This document shows, piece by piece, positions 1 through 6,411 of a stretch of 64,000 nt of DNA. The stretch covers positions 1 to 64,000 of the forward strand of contig JANRJY010000064.1 of the NCBI GenBank assembly GCA_033763735.1, written 5' to 3'. Under the pieces are notes generated by a model, which worked only from the letters and a program-made list of their open reading frames with translations, was not told where the DNA came from and did not search any database. This DNA is from JANRJY01 sp033763735 (GTDB taxonomy: Bacteria > Bacteroidota > Bacteroidia > Cytophagales > UBA9547). The position numbers were made by a program, and so were the translations under genes. Positions within the stretch are counted from its first letter, which is position 1. Each line of letters opens with the position of its first letter.

Positions 1-187
1 ATTGAAATCGTTTGCCGACATCAAGGTATTCAACAGAAGTGGTATAGAAGTATATTCAGCCAAAGGGGAACAAGTGAATCGTCAGCCATGGGATGGGGGA
101 GGCTTACCTGCCGGCACCTACTACTACTACATCGACAACCGCGATGGTACCACACCAATGACGGGAGCAGTGACGATTGTGAAGTAA
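1..187 (+). CDS. C-terminal end of a secreted protein with T9SS type B (CHU_C-like) sorting domain, partial
   Basis: The reading frame is open from the left edge of the window, so only about 61 C-terminal residues are present and the first visible TTG is not taken as the real start. The end has the pattern of gliding-motility or CHU_C-type sorting domains: an IKVFNRSGIEVY strand, a WDGGGLPAGTYYYYI motif, and a final GAVTIVK strand. In Bacteroidota this domain directs a protein through the type IX secretion system to the cell surface. The function of the missing body cannot be told. A hairpin with a T-run follows 24 bases after the stop. Confidence is high for the domain and nil for the activity. 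Confidence 0.85.
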   Translation, partial: LKSFADIKVFNRSGIEVYSAKGEQVNRQPWDGGGLPAGTYYYYIDNRDGTTPMTGAVTIVK

Positions 188-210
188 CATTAATATATAA
201 TTAATACAAT

Positions 211-247
211 AAAGCCGTTTCCTAAATATTCAGGATTCGGCTTTTTT
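211..247 (+). terminator. Rho-independent terminator after the T9SS client
   Basis: The arms AAAGCCG and CGGCTTT are separated by about 20 bases and followed by a T-run. It ends the transcript of the partial gene at the left edge. The remaining stretch up to base 384 shows no gene. Confidence 0.75.
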
Positions 248-384
248 ATTAATGATTTTCTAGAATTACTTCGATTAACTTTTAATAATGAGAATATTTT
301 CGAAACAAAATAAGATTCATTTGAAAAGTAATAATTAGTATTGTATCGACTAAAATGAAGCAAATATTTGCCTTTGAATAAAAT

Positions 385-789
385 ATGTTAAGATATTGTG
401 ATTTAGTATTCTTCTTTTCAATTATCGTTATTATAAGTTGTACCAACGATAATGTGGAAGATTTGAAGAAATCAAAAGTTGAAAAATCAACAACTAGTAC
501 ACTAAGTTGCGACACCGCTTTGGTTTCTTTTTCAAAGCAAATAGTTCCAATAATGGAATTACAATGCGGTTCCAAAGATCAAAGCTGTCATACATCTTCT
601 GCTAAACAAGGTAATTGTTCTCTAGACTCTTACAATGGCGTTTTAAAAGAAGCAAATACAGGCAAATTAGTAAGTTGTATAATTTGGGATGGACAAACAA
701 TAAAAATGCCATATCAAAAAGCAAAACTTGACGATTGCACAATCAAGATAATTAAATACTGGGTTTCACAGGGTGCAAAAAACAATTAA
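385..789 (+). CDS. Lipoprotein with degenerate cytochrome c-like domain
   Basis: The 134-residue product starts with a hydrophobic segment ending in IISC, a lipobox, so it is probably a lipoprotein. The rest resembles the small cytochrome c-like modules common in Bacteroidota (F..QIVPIM...C......CH, a DSYNGVL segment, a MPY motif that could supply the distal methionine, and a final IIKYWVSQGAKNN helix). The heme site reads CGSKDQSCH, six residues between the cysteines instead of two, and there are extra cysteines, so ordinary covalent heme c attachment is uncertain. It precedes a YceI gene by four bases and a DUF5777 gene after that. Such trios are seen in Bacteroidota and may serve periplasmic redox. 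That role is inferred. Confidence 0.7.
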   Translation: MLRYCDLVFFFSIIVIISCTNDNVEDLKKSKVEKSTTSTLSCDTALVSFSKQIVPIMELQCGSKDQSCHTSSAKQGNCSLDSYNGVLKEANTGKLVSCIIWDGQTIKMPYQKAKLDDCTIKIIKYWVSQGAKNN

Positions 790-793
790 TACC

Positions 794-1351
794 ATGATAA
801 AGAAATTATTTATTTTCAGTGTAATTTATTTCAATATCAATTTATCTTTTGCCCAGGATATTTACGCTTTTAAATCTGGTAAAGTCAATTTTTTTGCGGG
901 CACACCTATGGAAGATATCGATGCCACAAATTCGAAATTAACTAGTTTCATTAACTTAAAAACTGGCGAAGCTGTAATTAGCATGTTCAATACAGATTTC
1001 AAATTTAGCAGTTCGCTTATGCAAGAGCATTTCAATGAAAATTATATGGAATCTGAAAAATTTCCTAAAAGCGAATTCAAAGGAAAAATACAAAACATTG
1101 AAACTATAGACCTCACAAAATCAGGTGAATACAAGGTTAAGATTGAAGGAATATTTACGATTCATGGTGTGTCAAAATCCAATATTGTTGATGCTATAAT
1201 TGTAAATAAAAATGGCAAAATACAAGTGGATTCCAAATTCAGTATTGCTTTGGCGGATTTTAAAATAGAACGTCCTCAAATTGTATGGGAAAAACTGGCC
1301 GAAAATGTTCAAATTACACTTTCATTAAATTATGAGGCATTTAAAAAATAA
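794..1351 (+). CDS. YceI family periplasmic protein
   Basis: The start is placed at the ATG giving MIKKLFIFSV, because it begins a good Sec signal peptide ending near SFAQ. An upstream GTG-type start would overlap the previous gene. The product (about 185 residues) has the YceI lipocalin-like fold pattern: a central SMFNTDFKFSSSLMQEHF stretch, then FPKSEFKGKI and a GEYKVKIEGIFTIHGVSK strand pair. YceI proteins are periplasmic or secreted barrels that bind isoprenoid-like lipids. The gene lies between a cytochrome-like lipoprotein and a DUF5777 gene, and its end overlaps the next gene by 20 bases, indicating one operon. Confidence 0.85.
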   Translation: MIKKLFIFSVIYFNINLSFAQDIYAFKSGKVNFFAGTPMEDIDATNSKLTSFINLKTGEAVISMFNTDFKFSSSLMQEHFNENYMESEKFPKSEFKGKIQNIETIDLTKSGEYKVKIEGIFTIHGVSKSNIVDAIIVNKNGKIQVDSKFSIALADFKIERPQIVWEKLAENVQITLSLNYEAFKK

Positions 1352-2246
1352 GCAATTATCGCTTTTGTTATTTATTATTATTTCATATTTCGTTCAGGCT
1401 CAAAGTTTGGATGAATTAATGGCTGCCTCTGAAAAACCCAAAACTGAATATACCATTGGTACTTTCAAAGGCACAAAAATTCTTAATAGTCAGTCAGTTG
1501 AAGGAGTAGGGAAGGGTGTACTTCAAGTAATGTTTCAGCATCGATTTGGTACTTTATTCAATGGTGCTTATGATTTTTTTGGATTGGATAACGCAGGTAT
1601 CCGATTTGGATTTGATTATGGAATTACCAACAGACTGACAATCGGAGTTGGTCGATCGGGGGGTGGGGTAGAACCCAATGGCCAAAAAGCATACGATGGC
1701 TATTTCAAACTCAAACTTCTACGTCAATCATCAGGAGAAAAAGTAATGCCATTTAGTGTTTCATTATTCGCTTCCACTGCAATAAAATCATCTAATAATT
1801 TTGACGAAACTGATAAGTTGCCTTATCGATTGTTTTATACAGGTCAATTAATAATAGCACGCAAATTCAGCAATTCCTTTTCTGCTCAAATTATGCCTAC
1901 TGTCGTTCATCGCAATTTGACAGATACACCGGAGGATAAAAACACTATTTTTTCAATGGGAATGGCAGCCAGAATGAAACTAACCAAAAGATTTGGATTG
2001 ATAGTAGAATATTATTACAACCCGGTTAATCAACAAGATAGTAAGTACTATAATCATATTGCCGCTTTCGGACTTGAAATAGAAACCGGAGGCCATGTGT
2101 ACCATTTGCTATTTACCAATGGATCTGGGATGATTGAACATCAATTTATTGGCTACAATACCTTCCCGATTTACCAAGGTGCACAATCTATTCGTTTTGG
2201 ATTTAACTTGAGTCGGGTATTTACCTTAATTAAGTATAACGATTAA
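1332..2246 (+). CDS. DUF5777 family outer-membrane beta-barrel-like protein
   Basis: The 304-residue protein has a signal peptide (cleavage near VQAQS) followed by the features of DUF5777: VEGVGKGVLQVMFQHRFGT, then GAYDFFGLDNAGIRFGFDYGI and alternating hydrophobic strands to the C-terminus. It is probably an outer-membrane barrel. The start overlaps the YceI gene by 20 bases, and no better ATG follows before the signal peptide. DUF5777 genes in Bacteroidota are often next to YceI and small cytochrome-like genes, as here, but the biochemical role is unknown. Confidence 0.8.
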   Translation: MRHLKNKQLSLLLFIIISYFVQAQSLDELMAASEKPKTEYTIGTFKGTKILNSQSVEGVGKGVLQVMFQHRFGTLFNGAYDFFGLDNAGIRFGFDYGITNRLTIGVGRSGGGVEPNGQKAYDGYFKLKLLRQSSGEKVMPFSVSLFASTAIKSSNNFDETDKLPYRLFYTGQLIIARKFSNSFSAQIMPTVVHRNLTDTPEDKNTIFSMGMAARMKLTKRFGLIVEYYYNPVNQQDSKYYNHIAAFGLEIETGGHVYHLLFTNGSGMIEHQFIGYNTFPIYQGAQSIRFGFNLSRVFTLIKYND

Positions 2247-2276
2247 TAGAAAAATTAAATTTTTTTTATAAAAACA

Positions 2277-2309
2277 AAAGCCTGTAAATCGTTGAATTAC
2301 AGGGCTTTT
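2277..2309 (+). terminator. Terminator after the YceI/DUF5777 operon
   Basis: The arms AAAGCCTGTAA and TTACAGGGCTTT (one extra G) enclose an eight-base loop. A T-run follows on the plus strand and an A-rich tract precedes it, so it may also end transcription from the tRNA on the other strand. Confidence 0.7.
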
Positions 2310-2322
2310 ACGTGTTTTATTG

Positions 2323-2394
2323 TAGTCCTAAGGGGAATTGAACCCCTGTTTCCTCCGTGAAAGGGAGATGTCCTAACCCCTAGACGATAGGACC
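2323..2394 (-). tRNA. tRNA-Glu (anticodon TTC)
   Basis: Read on the minus strand, the acceptor arm GGTCCTA pairs with TAGGACT (first pair G-U). The D arm GTCT/GGAC, the anticodon arm TCTCC-CTTTCAC-GGAGG with TTC in the loop, and the T arm AGGGG-TTCAATT-CCCCT are all present. The length is 72 bases and the CCA end is not encoded. No other tRNA was found in the window. Confidence 0.95.
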
Positions 2395-2472
2395 GTTTTG
2401 GATTTGGGACTGCAAAAATACCAATTAATTTAAATTTTAAAATTTATAATTCAAAAAAATTAAAATATCAAT

Positions 2473-3477
2473 CTACAAACTCGTAAGAAATTTCATTGTA
2501 TCCACATTATCAGCATACTGATTAACCTCCGGAAATTGCGTTTCCCCCATTTTTACCTGACCTTCTGTGGGTTTGGCAAGTACAATACACTGGATTTTGT
2601 CTTTCCATTTGTTTATAAAATCAAGTATATCATCTGAATTGGTATAGGATTGGTGGTAAAGGACACCAACTGGCGAATGTAATCCTTCATCTTGTTTGAT
2701 TATCAAAAAGTTATTATCAAGAAATTCAGTGCTGTTCATCAAATATATCGCCCTTTGATACTCATAATTATTGATGTACTTTTTGTGGTTTACAAAAGTG
2801 TGGTAAGGATATAATGCTTCAAATAGCGAATCAAACTTGTATCCCTGAGGAACAAGCAATTTTGATACATTTCTGCAACCTAAACCAAAATAAGTAAAAA
2901 CATCTTTACCTAAATTTTGAAGGTCTTCTTTGGTTTCGTTTCCTGTAATTATTGCAATTGAAGTTCTGTTTTTGCGAATAATTCTCGGGATTTTTGAGAA
3001 ATAGTAATTGAAATGCATGGCTGAGTTATTAGTGCCGGTAGCAATAATAGCTTCGATATCATGCATTCTTTCTCTCCATTGTATTTTATTTTTGAATTGT
3101 GGTTCGATCTCAATCAATCGATTAATGATTAATTCAGGAAATATAGGGTCATCACTACTTTTTTTGGCATGCAATTCATGCCCCGCCAATGTTACACATA
3201 GCATATCATGAAAGCCCACACAAGGAATGTTGCCAGCCATTACTACACCAATTTTTTTGGAAGGTATATTTTCCAAATTATATCCGGAAACCCATTTGCG
3301 CAACGATTTTTCTTCCAAAAGTTTACAAATTCCCGCAATTGAAATTAATATATTCTCTTTTGTAAACCATTGATTATAGTACTGGGTTTTGGTTGTAATT
3401 TCTTCATAATCAATTGCTTTTGAACGCAATTCATTTCCTAGTTGAATCCAAGCCTGTATCCTTTGTTCTAGTGTCAT
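2473..3477 (-). CDS. Acyl-CoA reductase, LuxC-like
   Basis: The 334-residue product belongs to the LuxC-like aldehyde dehydrogenase superfamily branch that reduces acyl-CoA or acyl-thioesters to aldehydes. Supporting features are KKIGVVMAGNIPCVGFHDML, the nucleotide-binding-like IIATGTNNSA, SIAIITGNET, and GLGCRNVSK with the expected active-site cysteine. It is shorter than LuxC of luminous bacteria but matches the usual Bacteroidota form. It is divergent from a ferredoxin gene 85 bases away, an arrangement common in this phylum, where phosphoserine aminotransferase often follows. That gene is not here. The physiological acyl substrate is unknown. Confidence 0.8.
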   Translation of the reverse strand: MTLEQRIQAWIQLGNELRSKAIDYEEITTKTQYYNQWFTKENILISIAGICKLLEEKSLRKWVSGYNLENIPSKKIGVVMAGNIPCVGFHDMLCVTLAGHELHAKKSSDDPIFPELIINRLIEIEPQFKNKIQWRERMHDIEAIIATGTNNSAMHFNYYFSKIPRIIRKNRTSIAIITGNETKEDLQNLGKDVFTYFGLGCRNVSKLLVPQGYKFDSLFEALYPYHTFVNHKKYINNYEYQRAIYLMNSTEFLDNNFLIIKQDEGLHSPVGVLYHQSYTNSDDILDFINKWKDKIQCIVLAKPTEGQVKMGETQFPEVNQYADNVDTMKFLTSL

Positions 3478-3508
3478 TCCTTTAATTAGTACAATTTTTT
3501 TTATGATG

Positions 3509-3532
3509 CAAACTTAATTGTTTCTAATTTTG
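3509..3532. promoter_or_regulatory. Divergent promoter region between acyl-CoA reductase and ferredoxin
   Basis: Two matches to the Bacteroidota -7 consensus TAnnTTTG lie back to back. TAAGTTTG is on the minus strand (3516-3509) and faces the reductase, whose start is 32 bases away. TAATTTTG is on the plus strand (3525-3532) and faces the ferredoxin, whose start is 31 bases away. No convincing -33 TTG at the usual spacing is seen for either. Confidence 0.4.
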
Positions 3533-3562
3533 TTGTTGATTAAAATTTAAATAACTCGCGAG

Positions 3563-3913
3563 ATGGCAATAATGATTACAGAGGAATGCATCAACTGTGG
3601 TGCATGCGAACCCGAATGTCCGAATACAGCTATATATGAAGGTGCAGTGGAGTGGAACTATGCAGGTGGTACTAAATTGACGGAAATTGAATTGGAAGAT
3701 GGATCGAAAATATCGGCCAAAACCATGATGGAGCCGGTTTCAAAAGAATTCTATTATATAGTCAGTACCAAATGTACAGAGTGTACAGGTTTTCATGAGG
3801 AACCACAATGTGCGGCAGTATGTCCTGTTGACTGTTGTGTTCCCGACCCTGACAATGTAGAAGACAAAGAAACTTTGATGGCCAAAAAACAATGGTTACA
3901 TCAGGAAGCCTGA
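3563..3913 (+). CDS. 4Fe-4S dicluster ferredoxin
   Basis: The 116-residue protein carries a first cluster motif CINCGACEPECP near the N-terminus and a second CTECTGFHEEPQCAAVCPVDCC around residues 75-95, with the longer spacer typical of the YfhL/Fdx-type dicluster ferredoxins. It is a soluble electron carrier, probably cytoplasmic. It is divergent from the LuxC-like acyl-CoA reductase. An electron-transfer link between them is plausible but not shown. The end is followed by an AT-rich palindromic repeat. Confidence 0.93.
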   Translation: MAIMITEECINCGACEPECPNTAIYEGAVEWNYAGGTKLTEIELEDGSKISAKTMMEPVSKEFYYIVSTKCTECTGFHEEPQCAAVCPVDCCVPDPDNVEDKETLMAKKQWLHQEA

Positions 3914-3919
3914 TGTATT

Positions 3920-4021
3920 AATGTTAAATGTTGAATTTTAAATGTTAAATTTAGGTTTTAATTAGATAATTTCAGTTGTTTATTTTTCTAATTTACCATT
4001 TGACATTTAAAATTTAACATT
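3920..4021. repeat. AT-rich palindromic repeat, copy 1 (upstream of pgk)
   Basis: The left arm (3920-3950, beginning AATGTTAAATGTTGAATTTT) is the near reverse complement of the right arm (3990-4021, ending AAAATTTAACATT), with about 39 bases between. A shorter version with the same arm sequences lies directly after pgk. It could fold in RNA and stop or stabilise transcripts. Confidence 0.75.
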
Positions 4022-4080
4022 TCTTTTTTCTGCTTTTTAAATTTTTATGCATATTACGTTCGTATTAAACCTATAATTCC

Positions 4081-5265
4081 ATGTTAACGCTTGATAAGTT
4101 CAATTTTGCAGGTAAAAAAGCCTGTGTTCGTGTTGATTTTAATGTCCCTCTTGATAAATCATTTAATATTACAGACGACACTCGTCTAAAAGCATGTATT
4201 CCAACAATCAAAAAAATATTAAATGATGGTGGATCGGCTATATTAATGTCTCATTTAGGACGACCCAAAGATGGACCGGAAGAAAAATCCTCGCTAAAAC
4301 AAGTAATTAACTGGTTGAAAAATACTTATAAAACCAATGTACTTTTTGCGGATGACTGTATTGGTGCATCTGCGGTTAGTTTATCGGCTGCGTTGAAACC
4401 TGGAGAAATATTATTATTGGAAAATCTCAGATTTTATAAAGAAGAAGAAAAAGGTGACGAAGCTTTTGCCAAAAAACTTGCTTCATACGGTGATGTTTGG
4501 GTCAATGATGCATTTGGAACTGCTCACCGTGCACATGCCTCTACTGCTGTTATGGGCAAATTTTTTAAAGAAAGAGTATGTGGTTTTGTGATGAACGCAG
4601 AGCTTGTTAATGCAGATAAGGTGCTTAACAATCCAGTCAAACCTTATACAGCAATTATGGGAGGAGCAAAGGTTTCTGACAAAATTTTGATCATCGAAAA
4701 GTTACTGGATAAAGTAGATAATTTGATAATAGGTGGTGGCATGACTTATACATTTGTACTTGCACAAGGCGGTAAAATTGGCAAATCCATCAGTGAACCG
4801 GATAAAGTGGATTTGGCTAAGTCTATTTTGGAAAAAGCCAAAACTAAAGGCGTGAAATTGTACTTCCCTGTTGATAATGTTGTTGCTGATGGTTTTAGCA
4901 ACGATGCCAATCGCAAAACTGTAAAACAAGGCGAAATACCTGACGGATGGGAAGGATTAGATATTGGACCTGAATCAGTTAAGATATTCTCAGAAGTAGT
5001 TGCTAACTCTAAAACCATTCTTTGGAACGGCCCAATGGGTGTGTTTGAGTTTCCAAACTTTGCCATCGGAACCAATGCCATTGCTATTGCGGTGGTAGAA
5101 GCGACCAAAAAAGGGGGGTATTCATTAATAGGTGGAGGCGACTCCGCTTCGGCAGTAAACAATGCAGGATATGGTGATATGGTTTCATATGTATCAACCG
5201 GAGGCGGGGCTTTGCTGGAGTATATGGAAGGTAAAGTGTTGCCCGGTGTGAAAGCATTAGAGTAA
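4081..5265 (+). CDS. pgk: Phosphoglycerate kinase
   Basis: The 394-residue product is full length for bacterial PGK. It transfers phosphate between 1,3-bisphosphoglycerate and ADP in glycolysis. Motifs seen are KKACVRVDFNVPLD, SHLGRPKDGPEEKSSL for the substrate-binding arginine/histidine site, GGAKVSDKI for the hinge region, WNGPMGVFEFPNFAIGT, and the nucleotide-binding GGGDSASAV followed by STGGGALLEYMEG. It stands alone between two copies of an AT-rich palindromic repeat, with a tiny membrane-protein reading frame just downstream. No regulation can be seen beyond the repeats. Confidence 0.98.
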   Translation: MLTLDKFNFAGKKACVRVDFNVPLDKSFNITDDTRLKACIPTIKKILNDGGSAILMSHLGRPKDGPEEKSSLKQVINWLKNTYKTNVLFADDCIGASAVSLSAALKPGEILLLENLRFYKEEEKGDEAFAKKLASYGDVWVNDAFGTAHRAHASTAVMGKFFKERVCGFVMNAELVNADKVLNNPVKPYTAIMGGAKVSDKILIIEKLLDKVDNLIIGGGMTYTFVLAQGGKIGKSISEPDKVDLAKSILEKAKTKGVKLYFPVDNVVADGFSNDANRKTVKQGEIPDGWEGLDIGPESVKIFSEVVANSKTILWNGPMGVFEFPNFAIGTNAIAIAVVEATKKGGYSLIGGGDSASAVNNAGYGDMVSYVSTGGGALLEYMEGKVLPGVKALE

Positions 5266-5270
5266 TGTAG

Positions 5271-5328
5271 AATGTTAAATGTTGAATTTTAAATAAATTT
5301 AACATTTAACACTTAAAATTTAACATTT
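5271..5328. repeat. AT-rich palindromic repeat, copy 2 (downstream of pgk)
   Basis: Arms 5271-5294 and 5296-5328 share the AATGTTAAATGTTGAATTTT and AAAATTTAACATT sequences of the copy upstream of pgk, but with almost no loop. It begins six bases after the pgk stop and probably acts as its transcript-end hairpin. Confidence 0.75.
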
Positions 5329-5333
5329 CAATA

Positions 5334-5450
5334 ATGATTCTAGTTTACAACGCAGTAGTAATTGCCATAATTGGTGGAATACTTTTTGGTTTATACAAAC
5401 TTGCAGACTGGTATTTAAACCGAAAAATCAAAAAAGGGGGAAGGTTTTGA
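5334..5450 (+). CDS. Small single-pass membrane protein (38 residues)
   Basis: An ATG-started frame encodes MILVYNAVVIAIIGGILFGL, then a short aromatic segment and the basic tail NRKIKKGGRF. This is one membrane segment with a positively charged cytoplasmic end. It begins six bases after the palindrome that follows pgk. There is no recognised family. The composition (a clean hydrophobic helix plus Lys/Arg tail) argues that it is real, but its size and the nearby repeats leave doubt. Confidence 0.45.
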   Translation: MILVYNAVVIAIIGGILFGLYKLADWYLNRKIKKGGRF

Positions 5451-5605
5451 CGTGTTGACGTTTTGATGTTTTGATGTTTTGAATTGTTAATGTACTGTGT
5501 GTTCAAGTGTCACAGTTCGAATTCAATCATTCAACACTCAATCATTCAAAACTCACTAACTCACTCCCTCACTAATTCACTAACTCAGTCACTCACCTCC
5601 ATTTA
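5451..5605. repeat. Low-complexity dispersed repeat (GTTGACGTTTTGATG type), copy 1
   Basis: The left part is built from variations of GTTGACGTTTTGATGTTTTG. The right part is built from CAATCATTCAACACTCA and CACTAACTCACT units that are partly complementary to the left part. Similar blocks occur at about 6201-6330, 8913-9100 and, inverted, 63769-63855. No coding frame is supported here. Confidence 0.7.
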
Positions 5606-5667
5606 GTTCCGCGCGTACTCAAACATAATTTCAAATTTATCTCTTATCTTTACTAAAATATATACCC

Positions 5668-5901
5668 ATGACAGTTTCAGAAATAAAAAAGGAGATAATG
5701 AATCAAATTCTGGTTGTAAACGATGAGTTTATACTTGAAGAGGTTAATCGTATTCTGAATATCCCTACAAATAATACGGATGTATTTGCCTTAAATAAAG
5801 ACCAAGTTGATATACTTACCACTCGAGCAAATAATGTTTCTAATGGAAATTTTATTACAGACGAACAATCAGAACAAGATTTGGATAAATGGTTAAAATA
5901 G
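5668..5901 (+). CDS. Putative antitoxin of a ParE/RelE-type module
   Basis: The 77-residue acidic protein begins MTVSEIKKEIMNQILVVNDE and ends TDEQSEQDLDKWLK. It has no recognisable ribbon-helix-helix or HTH motif, but its size and its 13-base overlap with a downstream RelE/ParE-like gene are typical of antitoxins. An N-terminal part of this kind is often seen in Bacteroidota antitoxins. It would neutralise the toxin and possibly autoregulate the promoter. The module sits between two low-complexity repeats, which suggests a mobile genomic island of small size. Confidence 0.65.
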   Translation: MTVSEIKKEIMNQILVVNDEFILEEVNRILNIPTNNTDVFALNKDQVDILTTRANNVSNGNFITDEQSEQDLDKWLK

Positions 5902-6200
5902 TATGGACAACTGAAGCAATTCAGGAACGAGATGAAATATTCAAATATTGGAATAAAAGAAATCATTCAAATAATTATAGTAAAAAGTTAAGAGCATTAA
6001 TTCGTGAGGCACTTGACACAATTCGTAACCATCCTGAAATAGGAAAACCAACACTTATTGTTAACACTAAGATAAAAGTTATAAAGGATTACCTTTTAGT
6101 TTATAGAATATCGGAAAACAATCTTATCATATTGGCTTTTTGGGATAGCAGACAAAATCCTGTTAAACTGGATAAAATAATTGAACAACCCTTCCTGTAG
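5889..6200 (+). CDS. RelE/ParE family toxin
   Basis: The 103-residue basic protein shows the family outline: an N-terminal strand VKIVWTTEAIQERDEIFKYW, a central helix pair with RALIREALDTIRNHPEIGKP, then the strands IKVIKDYLLVYRI and NLIILAFWDSRQNP. Family members either cleave ribosome-bound mRNA or inhibit gyrase. The sequence alone does not choose between them, although the WDSRQNP ending resembles ParE-type members. The start overlaps the antitoxin end by 13 bases, so translation is likely coupled. Confidence 0.85.
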   Translation: MVKIVWTTEAIQERDEIFKYWNKRNHSNNYSKKLRALIREALDTIRNHPEIGKPTLIVNTKIKVIKDYLLVYRISENNLIILAFWDSRQNPVKLDKIIEQPFL

Positions 6201-6345
6201 TATTGTTGATGTGTTGACGTTTGGACGTTTTGACGTGTTCAGGTACAAAGTGTTCAAGTGTTTCATTATGTCACTGCGAAGAATGAAGCAGTCTCAAATC
6301 TCACCATCTCACTTCTCTCACTTTAGTCACCCAAGGTCTTACTAA
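6201..6345. repeat. Low-complexity dispersed repeat, copy 2, with a decayed palindromic-repeat fragment
   Basis: This stretch starts with GTTGATGTGTTGACGTTTGG-like units directly after the toxin gene. It then contains TGTCACTGCGAAGAATGAAGC, a worn half of the CGTCATTGCGA...GAAGCAATCTC palindromic family found near 17.2 kb, and ends with CTCACTTCTCTCACTTTAG. No gene is seen here. Confidence 0.6.
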
Positions 6346-6411
6346 TCTTTATATTTTTTTACTATATCATCACTTTAGTTTATTATTGTTTTATCAATGG
6401 GGAATTTATAA

